A DNA stretch of 64,000 nucleotides from an uncultured Prevotellaceae bacterium (GTDB lineage: Bacteria; Bacteroidota; Bacteroidia; Bacteroidales; Bacteroidaceae), in the NCBI GenBank assembly GCA_946407895.1, contig CAMJQA010000003.1:40295-104294 (forward strand). Direction: 5' to 3'. Below, in pieces: positions 48,322 through 58,730 of this stretch. Position numbers and translations under genes: made by a program. Position 1 is the first letter of the stretch, and each line of letters starts with the position of its first letter. Under the pieces are notes generated by a model that worked only from the letters and a program-made list of their open reading frames with translations, did no database searches and was not told the origin of the DNA.

Positions 48322-49815
48322 ATGATTTCGTTTATTCTAAGTCTCGTAGCCCTCGTCGTGGGCTACATGGTTTACAGCCGGGTGGCCGAACGCGTATTCG
48401 GGCCCGACGACCGGGTGACACCGGCCATCTCACATGCCGACGGCATCGACTACATCGTACTGCCAGGCTGGCGTATCTTCATGATCCAGTTCCTCAACAT
48501 CGCCGGCACGGGCCCCATCTTCGGCGCCATCATGGGCATGTGGTTCGGTCCCGCAGCCTACGTATGGATAGTCCTGGGCTGCATCTTCGGCGGTGCCGTA
48601 CACGACTACATGAGCGGCATGCTCTCCCTGCGCCACGGCGGTGAGGGGCTGCCCGAGCTGACCGGGCGCTACCTGGGTGGCAGTGCCCGCAACGCGCTGG
48701 TTGTCTTCACAATGATGATGATGATGCTCGTGGGTGCCTTCTTCGTTTACTGCCCGGCCATCATTCTGTCCGGCATCTGGGGGTCAAAGATGATGTGGGT
48801 CTATATCATCTTCCTCTACTATGTAGCCACCACGATGATGCCCATCGACAAGGTCATCGGACGCATCTATCCCCTCTTCGCCCTGTCCATGCTGTTCATG
48901 GTTGTGGCATTGGGCGTGGTGCTGTGCCTGAAGCACCCCGTCCTGCCCGAGGTGTGGGACGGTTTGGGCAACTGGGGCCAGGCACGTCTGGGGCTCCGCC
49001 AGCCGCTCTTCCCCGCCCTGTTCGTCACCATTGCCTGCGGAGCCGTCTCGGGTTTCCACGCCACCCAGTCGCCCATGATGGCCCGCTGCATGAAGTCTGA
49101 GCACCAGGGGCGCCCCATCTTCTACGGTGCCATGATAACCGAGGGCATCGTAGCCCTGGTATGGGCTACCATCAGCAGCTACTTCTTCTTCCAGGAAGGG
49201 TGGCGCCAGGTATGTCCGCCCGATGTCATAGCACGCTTCGAGGGGCAGGATGCCCTCTCCCTCATCCAGTTCTTCGATGCACCCACCGTGGTCAACATCG
49301 TCTGTGCCAGCTGGCTGGGCACGTTTGGCAGCATACTGGCCCTGCTGGGCATCGTGGCCGCTCCCATCACCACGGGCGGTTCCTCGTTCCGCGCCGCCAG
49401 GCTCATCCTCTCCGAAGCCTTCCACCTAAAGCAGACCAGCATACGCAGCCGCTTGCTCCTCTCCCTGCCCGTCTTTGCCGTAGGCATAGCCCTGCTGGCC
49501 TGGCAGATAGGCAATCCCTCGGGCTTCGGCACTGTTTGGCAATACGTGGCCTGGGGCACGCAGGTAATGGCAGCCATCACCCTGTGGATGTGTACCTCCT
49601 ACCTCGCCCGCGAGCGTAAGTTCTACTGGATGACGCTCCTGCCGGCCATATTCATGACGATGGTCGTAACAGACTTCTTCTTCGTCTCGCCCACCATCCT
49701 GGGGCTCGACTACAGTCTCTCGCTCTGCATCTCAGCACTCATCACCCTGCTTGCCATCGCCCGCTTCATCATGTGGAAAAGGAAGTTACCAATGGAGTCC
49801 GATCATCGGAATTGA
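48322..49815 (+). CDS. cstA: Carbon starvation CstA family protein, copy 1
   Basis: GWRIFMIQFLNIAGTGPIFGAIMGMWFGPAAYVWIVLGCIFGGAVHDYMSGMLSLRHGGEGLPEL. Confidence 0.93.
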   Translation: MISFILSLVALVVGYMVYSRVAERVFGPDDRVTPAISHADGIDYIVLPGWRIFMIQFLNIAGTGPIFGAIMGMWFGPAAYVWIVLGCIFGGAVHDYMSGMLSLRHGGEGLPELTGRYLGGSARNALVVFTMMMMMLVGAFFVYCPAIILSGIWGSKMMWVYIIFLYYVATTMMPIDKVIGRIYPLFALSMLFMVVALGVVLCLKHPVLPEVWDGLGNWGQARLGLRQPLFPALFVTIACGAVSGFHATQSPMMARCMKSEHQGRPIFYGAMITEGIVALVWATISSYFFFQEGWRQVCPPDVIARFEGQDALSLIQFFDAPTVVNIVCASWLGTFGSILALLGIVAAPITTGGSSFRAARLILSEAFHLKQTSIRSRLLLSLPVFAVGIALLAWQIGNPSGFGTVWQYVAWGTQVMAAITLWMCTSYLARERKFYWMTLLPAIFMTMVVTDFFFVSPTILGLDYSLSLCISALITLLAIARFIMWKRKLPMESDHRN

Positions 49816-49816
49816 C

Positions 49817-50254
49817 ATGAAAAGTATCCAGTTGATAAAGGGCGAGTTCGGACAGCCCCTTGATTTATTTTTGGCCCCCGCCATCAAGGCCGGATTTCCT
49901 TCGCCAGCCGAGGACTACCTGCGTGACAGCCTGGATTTCAATCGCGACCTCATAGCACATCCCGAAGCCACTTTCTACGGCAGGGTGGATGGCGACAGCA
50001 TGAAGGACGCTGGCATCAACGACGGAGACATTGCCGTCATAGACCGTAGTGTGGAGCCACAGAATGGCGATGTAATCGTAGGCTATATCAATAGCGAGTT
50101 CACCATAAAGTACCTCGACCTGACCCACAAGGAAGAAGGCTACATCGAGCTACGCCCGGCCAACAAGGACTATCAGCCCATTCGTATTGACGAGAGCGAC
50201 AGCTTTGAGGTCTGGGGCGTGGTGATATGGACGATTAAAAGCTGGAAGCGTTAA
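49817..50254 (+). CDS. umuD: UmuD-like S24 peptidase
   Basis: FPSPAEDYLRDSLDFNRDLIAHPEATFYGRVDGDSMKDAGINDGDIAVIDRSVEPQNGDVIVG; followed by umuC. Confidence 0.92.
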   Translation: MKSIQLIKGEFGQPLDLFLAPAIKAGFPSPAEDYLRDSLDFNRDLIAHPEATFYGRVDGDSMKDAGINDGDIAVIDRSVEPQNGDVIVGYINSEFTIKYLDLTHKEEGYIELRPANKDYQPIRIDESDSFEVWGVVIWTIKSWKR

Positions 50255-50260
50255 CACCAC

Positions 50261-51556
50261 ATGTACGGCATTGTTGACTGCGATAACTGCTACGTCTCGT
50301 GCGAGAGAGTCTTCCGCCCCGACCTGAATGGCCAGCCCGTTGTTGTACTGAGCAACAACGACGGTTGCGTAGTGGCCCGCAGCAACGAGGCAAAGAGGAT
50401 GGGCATCAAGGCCGGCATGCCATTTTTTCAGCTCCAGCAACTATACCCCAACCAGAAGATAGCCGTATTCTCCAGCAACTATGAACTGTATGGCGAGCTC
50501 ACGGGGCGCGTGGTAGAGATTATCCGCCAGGAGGCTCCGTCCTACTTCCGCTACAGCATCGATGAGTGCTTCGTCTATTGGCAGGGCTTCGAGGGCACCG
50601 ACCTGAAGCAGTGGGGCGAAGACCTCTACAAGCGCATCAGGCGCAGCGTGGGAATGCCCGTGAGCATAGGCATAGCCCCTACGAAGACCCTGGCTAAGAT
50701 GGCCTCACACTTCGCCAAGAAATACCCGGGCTATAGACATTGCTGCCTCATTGACAGCGACGAGAAGCGCAGGAAGGCCCTGAAGCTCTACCCCGTCAAA
50801 GACGTCTGGGGCATAGGCAGGCGATATGCAGCCAGGCTCGACGCCCTGGGCGTTAAGACCGCCTACGACTTTGCCCGCCATCACGGCGACTGGGTGCAGG
50901 CAACCTTCAAGAACATAGTCATCTACCGCATCTGGCAGGAACTCAATGGCATAGACGCAATGCCCAATGAGGAGATGGCCAAGAAGAAAAGCATATGCAC
51001 CAGCAGGAGCTTCGACGGCATGGTCAGCGACCTGGGCACCCTCCGCACTCATGTCTCCAACTACGCAGCCCGGTGTGCCGAGAAACTGCGTGCACAGGGT
51101 ACGGCGGCCAGTATAGTCAGCGTATTCCTCAACACCAATGCCTTCCGCGAGGACCTGCCCCAGTACTGGAACTTCTGCGAGAAACGGCTCACCGTTCCAA
51201 CCAACAGCAGCATAGAAATCGTGAAGGCTGCCGCAGAAGCCTTGAAGCAGATATACAAACCGGGCTATCAGTACAAGAAAGCCGGCGTCATCCTCATGAG
51301 CATAGGCCCCAACTCGCCCATGCAGCTGGATCTCTTCGACTATAATGCAGAACAATTCCAGAAGATGAAACGCCTTGATGCCGTCATCGACCGCATCAAC
51401 AAGGTCAATGGCAGCGAGACAATCGTACTGGGCAGCCAGCAATATACGCAGAAGGGCGGCAAGGGCAAGGCCGATGTCTTTGCCAACGCCATCAGGCATG
51501 ACTTCAGGAGCAAGAATCCCACCACACGATGGAGCGATATCATCAGGCTGAAGTAA
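50261..51556 (+). CDS. umuC: DNA polymerase V catalytic subunit (Y-family)
   Basis: MYGIVDCDNCYVSCERVFRPDLNGQPVVVLSNNDGCVVARSNEAKRMGIKAGMPFFQ. Confidence 0.95.
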   Translation: MYGIVDCDNCYVSCERVFRPDLNGQPVVVLSNNDGCVVARSNEAKRMGIKAGMPFFQLQQLYPNQKIAVFSSNYELYGELTGRVVEIIRQEAPSYFRYSIDECFVYWQGFEGTDLKQWGEDLYKRIRRSVGMPVSIGIAPTKTLAKMASHFAKKYPGYRHCCLIDSDEKRRKALKLYPVKDVWGIGRRYAARLDALGVKTAYDFARHHGDWVQATFKNIVIYRIWQELNGIDAMPNEEMAKKKSICTSRSFDGMVSDLGTLRTHVSNYAARCAEKLRAQGTAASIVSVFLNTNAFREDLPQYWNFCEKRLTVPTNSSIEIVKAAAEALKQIYKPGYQYKKAGVILMSIGPNSPMQLDLFDYNAEQFQKMKRLDAVIDRINKVNGSETIVLGSQQYTQKGGKGKADVFANAIRHDFRSKNPTTRWSDIIRLK

Positions 51557-51731
51557 GACACACAATCTTTCTCACAACAATTATATCCCTCTGAGAAGAA
51601 TTACCTCAGGCATGTCCGCACCTCGGTTATTTTCCCCCCATGATGTAACATCCCTCTACTCCTCCAAATTCCAAAAGACGCGAATTATAGGTTCTGACTG
51701 ATTACGGCGGCTAAGTCTGGATTATCTCGCC

Positions 51732-51767
51732 ATAACCCAGCCTTATTGCGCAATAAGGGCAGGTTAT
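51732..51767. repeat. 36-bp near-perfect palindrome
   Basis: ATAACC-CAG-CCTTATTGC|GCAATAAGG-GCA-GGTTAT; 18-bp core perfect. Confidence 0.85.
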
Positions 51768-52068
51768 CGGCCGCGGGGGGGCGAAGGGGAACCTCTTCCA
51801 CCCTTTTGTCTTCATCTCCCGCTCTTTTTCTCTCTCCCCCCTTTTTTCCGTGTTGCAAAATTGCATTTGCATTTACTTTTGTGGATGCAGAGAAAGACAT
51901 ATCGTGGACAACTGAATATTCTTCCGTTGGCATCGGATTTTATTTTCATCGGCAATGCTTTTCGGCAGGGGTTCAAAAGGGGGCGCCCACAAAGAAAGGA
52001 AGTGAAATGCGCCGCCCGAGACTTGAGCGGAGCATCCCACTTCCGATTTGCCTAAGTGGGGGCACGGC

Positions 52069-52563
52069 TTAGAAGTAGAAGCCGAAGCCGACCTTCAGGC
52101 CTACCTTGCTGCCGTTGTCGAAATCGTTAAGGCAGAGATGGCAGTAGATGGCGGGCTCGATGGTGACATGCTGGTTCAGGAAGAAGCAGTAGCCCACCTC
52201 GGGCACGATGCTAAGCCAGTTCTCCTTGCCTCCGGCTTTAAAGTGCTGATAGAGCAGACCGCCGTCAAGATAGATGCCGCTGTTCTCGAAATAATAGCGG
52301 ACATTAGCGCCCAGGTCGAACACATGCGATGAGATTCCGCCCACATAGTCGTAACCCAGCTTGCCGCCCACCATCCAGTCCTGCTGGAAGAAGTAGCCGC
52401 CCTGGCCCTGCAGGCCGAAATGGAACTCGCTACCCTTCATGTAACTCATGTCCAGGCCAGTCAGCGACATGTTTCCATACGTCTTACCAGCCTCGAACTG
52501 TGCACTGGCACTCAAAGATACAAGGCCCAGCACAAGGGCCATTACAAATTTTCTCATACTCAA
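52069..52563 (-). CDS. Small outer-membrane beta-barrel protein
   Basis: Signal peptide MSMRKFVMALVLGLVSLSASAQ; alternating strands, C-terminal VGLKVGFGFYF. Confidence 0.8.
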   Translation of the reverse strand: MSMRKFVMALVLGLVSLSASAQFEAGKTYGNMSLTGLDMSYMKGSEFHFGLQGQGGYFFQQDWMVGGKLGYDYVGGISSHVFDLGANVRYYFENSGIYLDGGLLYQHFKAGGKENWLSIVPEVGYCFFLNQHVTIEPAIYCHLCLNDFDNGSKVGLKVGFGFYF

Positions 52564-53970
52564 TTATTTTTTATTATTAGTTTTGAAATTCATTATCCAC
52601 ATAAAGAAGGCAATGCCCGCTATGGCCGTCAGCGTAATGCCCGCAATGAGGCTGGGCAGCCAGGGCAGGCGGAAACCCTCGGGAGCCGTCAGGATATAGG
52701 TGGAGCACACAACCGTCATGAACAGCGAGGGCAAAAGGCCCATCCAGTAAAGCTTATGGCGGCGCACCATCCAAATGGTCACGGCCCACAAGGTGGCGCA
52801 AGCCAGTGTCTGGTTGGTCCATGCAAAATAGCGCCACAGCACATTGAAGTCGATGAAGCGCAGCCCTATGGCAATAAGGAACATAGGTATGGCAATGAGG
52901 AAACGCTTGCCGAATGGCTTCTGGCTGATGTGGAGCATGTCGGCAATGATGAGCCGGGCAGAGCGGAAGGCCGTGTCGCCAGAGGTGATGGGAGCGGCCA
53001 CCACGCCCAGCACGGCTAGCACGGCGCCCACGCGGCCAAACCACGTATTGCATACCATGTGAACGACTACGGCCGGAGTGCCAAGCTCGGCCAGATGCTC
53101 GTATGAACCGGCAAACTTGATGGCCGCAGCAGCCCAGATGAGGGCCACGATGCCCTCGGTGATCATGGCGCCATAGAAGACGAAGCGGCCGTCGCGCTCG
53201 GTCTGCAGGCAGCGCGACATGATGGGGCTCTGCGTGCCATGGAAACCGCTGACGGCTCCGCAGGCAATGGTAATGCAAAGCATGGGAAAGACAGGAAGCC
53301 CCTTGGGATGGAAACTGCGGAGCCCGTCAGAAAGCTCGGGTACAGGGCCGTCGAGCGTGAATATGCCATAGCAGGCCAGGACGGCCATGAGCAACAGAGA
53401 CAGGCCAAAGACGGGATAGAGCCGGCCTATGAGGGTAGAGATGGGGAGCATAGTGGCCAGCAGGTAATAGACCAGGATGATGAAGAACCAGATGAGGGGC
53501 GCAATGCCGGTCATCTCGGCCAGGAGGTCGGCAGGCGTAACCACGAAGACCGTGCCCACCAGCACCAGCAGGACCATTGAGAGCAGGCGCATCAGGTAGC
53601 GCACGCCCGTGCCAAGCTCGTCGCCCAGTACCTCGGGCAGGGAAAGTCCGTCCTTGCGCAGGCTTATCATACCCGACATATAGTCATGGAAGGCTCCGAT
53701 GAAGATGCAACCCAGCACAATCCACAGGTAGGCCGACGGACCGAACTGTATACCCATGATGGCTCCGAAGATGGGGCCCGTGCCTGCAATATTCAGGAAT
53801 TGAATAAGGAAAACGCGCCAACGCGACATTGGGGTGTAGTCAACACCATCCGTCTTGGTATAGGCTGGCGTCTTGCGCTCGGGCTCTATGCCGAAAACAC
53901 GCTCCACCAGCGCTCCGTAGAAGACGTAACCCAGTACCAAACAGGCCAGAGACAGACAAAATGTGTACAT
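52564..53970 (-). CDS. Carbon starvation CstA family protein, copy 2
   Basis: WRVFLIQFLNIAGTGPIFGAIMGIQFGPSAYLWIVLGCIFIGAFHDYMSGMISLRKDGLSLPEVLG. Confidence 0.93.
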   Translation of the reverse strand: MYTFCLSLACLVLGYVFYGALVERVFGIEPERKTPAYTKTDGVDYTPMSRWRVFLIQFLNIAGTGPIFGAIMGIQFGPSAYLWIVLGCIFIGAFHDYMSGMISLRKDGLSLPEVLGDELGTGVRYLMRLLSMVLLVLVGTVFVVTPADLLAEMTGIAPLIWFFIILVYYLLATMLPISTLIGRLYPVFGLSLLLMAVLACYGIFTLDGPVPELSDGLRSFHPKGLPVFPMLCITIACGAVSGFHGTQSPIMSRCLQTERDGRFVFYGAMITEGIVALIWAAAAIKFAGSYEHLAELGTPAVVVHMVCNTWFGRVGAVLAVLGVVAAPITSGDTAFRSARLIIADMLHISQKPFGKRFLIAIPMFLIAIGLRFIDFNVLWRYFAWTNQTLACATLWAVTIWMVRRHKLYWMGLLPSLFMTVVCSTYILTAPEGFRLPWLPSLIAGITLTAIAGIAFFMWIMNFKTNNKK

Positions 53971-54042
53971 AATAACAAAACAATTTTACTTTTCTGAATG
54001 CAAAGTTACGCAAAAATGGAGAAAAAAGCATATCTTTGTGCC

Positions 54043-55518
54043 ATGAATTGCAGAAAAAACCTCATATTTTTATTCTTTTTGGCCGTTTCTACGGTCAGCG
54101 GACAAGAATTATACATTCCAGCAGAGCCCGCACCTAAGCGGGAAGTAAGAGCCGTATGGCTAACCACCCTGAACGGACTGGACTGGCCCAAGGCCAAGGC
54201 TACCAACGAGGCCGGAAGAACAGAGCAGAAAAGGGAACTGTGCCAGATACTGGACCAGCTGCAACGATGCGGCATCAACACGGTACTGCTGCAGACACGC
54301 ATCCGCGGCGCCGTCATCTACCCCAGCCAAATTGAGCCCTGGGACGTAGCCCTGACGGGCATTTACGACAAAGACCCGGGCTATGACCCACTGCAGTTTG
54401 CCATTGAGGAGACACACCGCCGAGGCATGGAACTGCACGCCTGGGTGGTTACCATACCCAGCTTCAAAATAGCCGTATCCAAGAAGATAGGCAAAAAGAG
54501 CCTGCTGAGCAAGCACCCCAACATGCTGCGCAAGCACCAGGACACCTATTACCTTGACCCCGGGCTGCCCGAGACGGCCGACTACCTGAGCCGCATTTGC
54601 CAGGAGATAGTGAAACACTATGATGTGGACGGTCTGCACTTCGACTACATCCGCTACCCCGAAGGCGCAACAGCTTTCCCCGACGGCACCACGTTCAGGA
54701 AATATGGCGGCAAGATGAAGAAGGACGACTGGCGGCGGGAGAACATCACACGCATCGTAAAAAAGATACACACAGATGTAAAGGCCCTGAAGCCCTGGAT
54801 ACGCCTGAGCTGCTCGCCTGTGGGCAAGTACCGCGACGTTACACGCTACTCAGCACGCGGCTGGGCGGCCTACACCACCGTACACCAGGATGCACAGGGA
54901 TGGCTTAGAGACGGCATTATGGACATGCTTTGCCCCATGATGTACTTTGAGGGCGACCACTTCTACCCCTTTGCAGCCGACTGGCAGGAGCAGTCCTACG
55001 GACGCACCATTGCACCGGGACTGGGCATCTACTTCCTGCATCCCAAAGAGAGAGACTGGGAATGGGGCATTGTGCAGCGCGAGCTATGCTACCTGCGCCA
55101 GCAAGGCCTGCAGGGGCAGGCCTACTTCCGCAGCAAGTTCCTGACCGACAACACGAAGGGCATCTACGACTACCTGCACCAGGTATTCTACCCCCACCCC
55201 GCCCTTTTGCCGGCCATGACCTGGCAGAGCCAGAAACGGCCCGATGCACCGCAAATAACCGAGCAGAAACGGGTGGACGGCACCAACGAGCACCTGGCAT
55301 GGAAGGCCGTGGAGGCCGACGGCCAGCCATGCCGCTATGCCATATATGCCAGCCGCAAAATGCCTGTGGACACGGAATGCCCTGAGAACCTGGTAACCGT
55401 AACCTGGCAGCCGGAATATACCTACAGCCTGCTCTCCTCAACCCTCTACGGCCTGCACCTGGCCGTTACCGCCATTGACCGCTACTGGAACGAGAGCGAA
55501 GCCACGGCTGTGCCTTAG
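54043..55518 (+). CDS. Glycosyl hydrolase-like 10 (DUF187) family secreted protein
   Basis: KREVRAVWLTTLNGLDWPKAKATNEAGRTEQKRELCQILDQLQRCGINTVLLQTRIRGAVIYPS; start trimmed to MNCRKNL. Confidence 0.9.
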   Translation: MNCRKNLIFLFFLAVSTVSGQELYIPAEPAPKREVRAVWLTTLNGLDWPKAKATNEAGRTEQKRELCQILDQLQRCGINTVLLQTRIRGAVIYPSQIEPWDVALTGIYDKDPGYDPLQFAIEETHRRGMELHAWVVTIPSFKIAVSKKIGKKSLLSKHPNMLRKHQDTYYLDPGLPETADYLSRICQEIVKHYDVDGLHFDYIRYPEGATAFPDGTTFRKYGGKMKKDDWRRENITRIVKKIHTDVKALKPWIRLSCSPVGKYRDVTRYSARGWAAYTTVHQDAQGWLRDGIMDMLCPMMYFEGDHFYPFAADWQEQSYGRTIAPGLGIYFLHPKERDWEWGIVQRELCYLRQQGLQGQAYFRSKFLTDNTKGIYDYLHQVFYPHPALLPAMTWQSQKRPDAPQITEQKRVDGTNEHLAWKAVEADGQPCRYAIYASRKMPVDTECPENLVTVTWQPEYTYSLLSSTLYGLHLAVTAIDRYWNESEATAVP

Positions 55519-55548
55519 ATCAAGAACAATTAAAACCTTTTTCCTCGT

Positions 55549-56511
55549 ATGACAAACAGAAGAGATTTCATCCGCAGAATGGCAGGAGTGGGCGCACTCA
55601 TTGCCACGGCCGACCTGCCAGCATTGGCAGAAGACAATCCCGCAGTATTCCCCAGCCGAGGGCAGTATGAACGCATGTCATTAAGCTATGCCACCGTAGA
55701 GATAGGGCTGGGTGAACCGTTCTCCGTACTGCACCTCTCCGACTCGCACCTCACTGCCGCCTACGACAACGAGGGCGAAAAGAAGATGAAACTGCGGGAA
55801 ACACGTACCACCACATTCGGCGGACGCCAGGAAGAAGCCCTGCGCGATGCACTGGCCTGGGCCAAGCAGCACGTGGACTACGTTGTTCACACAGGTGACC
55901 TCATAGACTGGCAGAGCCAGGCCAACTTCGACCTGGTGAAGAAGTACTTCGGGCGCGAAGTCATAGGCTCGGTAGGCAACCACGAGTTTACGCCAGACAT
56001 GTGGCTGAGCGAGCCAAAAGAGGAACACACCGAGGCATTCAAGGACCTGACGCGCAAGAAACTACAGGCAGTGTACCCCTTCGACATCACCTTGCAGTCG
56101 CAAGTGGTACACGGAGTGAACTTCATCACACTGGACGACGTATATGGATACGTCACCGAGGAACAGGTAAAGCGCTTCAGCCTTGAGGTGGAGAAGAAGC
56201 TGCCCATCGTGCTGTGCATGCACGTGCCGTTCTACACCGACAACATCTGGCGGGCTTCAATGCGGTTCTGGCGCGACAAGGGGCCCTTGAAGAGCGGAGC
56301 ACTGCCCAAGATAGACGGAGCATACAAACTGCAAAGGGAAGAACCCGTAACGAGCAACTTCATCAAGTACCTGAGGCATGAACCCCTGCTGCGCTGCATA
56401 CTGGCCGGGCACGAGCACATCACAGTTGAAGACCAGTTCTCGCCCACCTGCCGCGAATACGTGGTAGCAGGCGGCTTCCTCTTCCATGGCCAGGAGGTAC
56501 TGTTCATCTGA
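55549..56511 (+). CDS. Tat-like-signal metallophosphoesterase
   Basis: MTNRRDFIRRMAGVGAL; FSVLHLSDSHL...VDYVVHTGDLIDW...SVGNHEFTP...LAGHEHI. Confidence 0.88.
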   Translation: MTNRRDFIRRMAGVGALIATADLPALAEDNPAVFPSRGQYERMSLSYATVEIGLGEPFSVLHLSDSHLTAAYDNEGEKKMKLRETRTTTFGGRQEEALRDALAWAKQHVDYVVHTGDLIDWQSQANFDLVKKYFGREVIGSVGNHEFTPDMWLSEPKEEHTEAFKDLTRKKLQAVYPFDITLQSQVVHGVNFITLDDVYGYVTEEQVKRFSLEVEKKLPIVLCMHVPFYTDNIWRASMRFWRDKGPLKSGALPKIDGAYKLQREEPVTSNFIKYLRHEPLLRCILAGHEHITVEDQFSPTCREYVVAGGFLFHGQEVLFI

Positions 56512-56668
56512 AGAACAGCCAGCATCATATTCAGCCCCCGGCAAGATAGAGATTTATACCTGCATTCAGTATGAATTTCTCACTTTCAAGGAAAGAAATA
56601 CATATAAATTCTTTTCTTTCAGGCTATTTTTTCGTAATTTTGCAACCAAAATTTGTATGGAAGTGAGA

Positions 56669-57418
56669 ATGAAAAGATATATTCTGTGCCTGGCTGCATT
56701 TACGTTGAGCCTCTACATACAGGCATTTACCGTTGTTATTGATGCCGGACATGGAGGCAAGGATGCCGGCGCAGTGGGACGTACGGCCAAGGAGAAAGAC
56801 ATCAATTTGGCCGTTGCGCTGGAACTGGGGAAACTCATTGGGAAGAACCATCCCGAGGTAAAGGTCATCTACACCCGGAAAACAGATGTCTTCGTAGAGC
56901 TCAACGAGCGGGCTAACATTGCCAACAAGGCCAAGGCCGACCTCTTCATCAGCGTTCATACCAACAGCACTGCCGCAAAAGTGGGGCCACAGGGCACGGA
57001 GACCTACACCCTGGGTATGCACCGCGCAGCAGACAACCTGGCCGTAGCCAAGAGGGAAAACAGCGTAATCACACTGGAGAGCAACTATGAGGAACGCTAT
57101 GAAGGCTTCGACCCTTCGAGCAGCGAAAGCTACATCATATTTGAACTCATGCAAGACAAGTATATGGAACAAAGCGTGGAACTGGCACGCAACATCCAAC
57201 AGGAATTCAAGCAGACAGGCAAACGTAAAGACAAAGGCGTGCACCAGGCCGGATTCCTCGTACTAAGGGCTACAAGCATGCCCAGCGTACTCGTTGAGCT
57301 GGGCTATGTCAACAACCCCACCGAAGAGCAGTTCCTCAAATCACAGGCTGGCCGCCAGTCGCTGGCACGCTGCATTTATAACGGATTTGCAAAGTACAAA
57401 AAAAGCATACAGAAATGA
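56669..57418 (+). CDS. N-acetylmuramoyl-L-alanine amidase
   Basis: FTVVIDAGHGGKDAGAVGRTAKEKDINLAVALELGKLI...ADLFISVHTNS. Confidence 0.93.
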   Translation: MKRYILCLAAFTLSLYIQAFTVVIDAGHGGKDAGAVGRTAKEKDINLAVALELGKLIGKNHPEVKVIYTRKTDVFVELNERANIANKAKADLFISVHTNSTAAKVGPQGTETYTLGMHRAADNLAVAKRENSVITLESNYEERYEGFDPSSSESYIIFELMQDKYMEQSVELARNIQQEFKQTGKRKDKGVHQAGFLVLRATSMPSVLVELGYVNNPTEEQFLKSQAGRQSLARCIYNGFAKYKKSIQK

Positions 57419-58302
57419 AAATTAGCAAAGAAGCAAAAATTGGACTTACCGGAGTGGTCGCCCTGGTTATTCTGTTTCTGGGCATTAACTTCCTAAAGGG
57501 CGCAAGCCTCTTCAGTTCACGGGACATCTACTACATATCCTTTAGCAACGCCAAGGGATTAAGCAAGAGCAGCAAGGTATATGCCGACGGATATGACGTA
57601 GGCATCGTTAGCGCCCTGCACTACAACTTTGACAAGCCCGGACAAGTGCTGGTGGAAATCAGCGTGGACCGCGGACTGCGCATTCCCAAGGGGAGCAGTG
57701 CCGAACTGGACGAGGGGATGCTGGGCGGCTGTACGCTGAATATGCTGCTGACAACAAACCTTACAGAGGCTTATCATCCAGGCGATACCATAAAAGGCTC
57801 TGATGCTGGAGGACTGATGTCAAAGGCCGCTGACATGATGCCGCAGATTGAAAAGGTCATTGCCCGGGTGGATACGTTGCTAATGGCCCTGAATACCCTG
57901 GCAGCCGACTCCAGCCTGCCAGCCATCATCCAGAATGCAGAGCATCTGACAGCCAGCCTGAACCAAAGCGCAAACGACCTGAACCGCCTGCTCAAGAAGG
58001 ACATTCCGCACCTAACCAGCACATTTGATCAGGCGGGGCAGCATGTAACGCAGTTGACAGACCACCTCAACCAGCTGGATCTGCAAGCCACACTGGATAA
58101 TGTGAACACAACAATAATCTCTGTTCACCAAATGATAACACAGATGCAAAGCCCAGATGGAAGCCTGGGCCTGCTGATGCGCGACCCGCAGCTCTACAAC
58201 AACCTGAACCATACCGTCCAGAGTGCCGACAGTCTGGTCACCGACCTCAAGAAACACCCCAAACGATACGTTCATTTCTCCATCTTCGGGAAAAAGAAAT
58301 AA
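57415..58302 (+). CDS. MCE/MlaD family lipid transport protein
   Basis: MKISKEAKIGLTGVVALVILFLGINFLKGASLFSS...YVSFSNAKGLSKSSKVYADGYDVGIV-type MCE domain; ATGA overlap with amidase. Confidence 0.9.
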   Translation: MKISKEAKIGLTGVVALVILFLGINFLKGASLFSSRDIYYISFSNAKGLSKSSKVYADGYDVGIVSALHYNFDKPGQVLVEISVDRGLRIPKGSSAELDEGMLGGCTLNMLLTTNLTEAYHPGDTIKGSDAGGLMSKAADMMPQIEKVIARVDTLLMALNTLAADSSLPAIIQNAEHLTASLNQSANDLNRLLKKDIPHLTSTFDQAGQHVTQLTDHLNQLDLQATLDNVNTTIISVHQMITQMQSPDGSLGLLMRDPQLYNNLNHTVQSADSLVTDLKKHPKRYVHFSIFGKKK

Positions 58303-58580
58303 AATACTCTATTTAAATTTAATCCGAATAGCCTAAGGGTGATTTTAGAATAGCTCTAACAACCCCGAAAGAACGTTATTTGCAAGGGTTTTTGAGGGGT
58401 TGGAGCACAAATTAAAGAAGAGTCTGAGCTAAAATACAATCGTCTGTATTTCAAATACTTGAAAATTTGCAAATAGCATTCACGAGATAAAAAAAACGTT
58501 TCCTCGTCTATGCCTTGTAAAACAGATGATTAGCAAACAGACCGGACTATTTTTTGCAAAAGAGAGGTAACAAAGAAAAT

Positions 58581-58611
58581 TTTGCCGTTTCATAAAAACT
58601 GCATACCTTTG
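58581..58611 (+). promoter_or_regulatory. Putative dnaA promoter
   Basis: TTTG-N19-TACCTTTG. Confidence 0.8.
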
Positions 58612-58630
58612 CACTGTCAAAAACGGCAAA

Positions 58631-58690
58631 GAAGACGTTTTTCTAATGAAAGCGGATGCAACGAAGACGCTTTTCTAATGAAAACGGATA
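58631..58690. repeat. 32-bp direct repeat in dnaA leader
   Basis: gaagacgYttttctaatgaaaRcggat at 58631 and 58663. Confidence 0.9.
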
Positions 58691-58730
58691 TTTAAGTGAT
58701 AATTAATATAAAATAGGTAAACAACAGCAG

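Noticed and set aside
58303-58730. oriC next to dnaA
   Set aside because: The region is AT-rich, but I found no clear DnaA boxes (TTATNCACA) and the origin is often not adjacent to dnaA in Bacteroidetes; GC skew would be needed.
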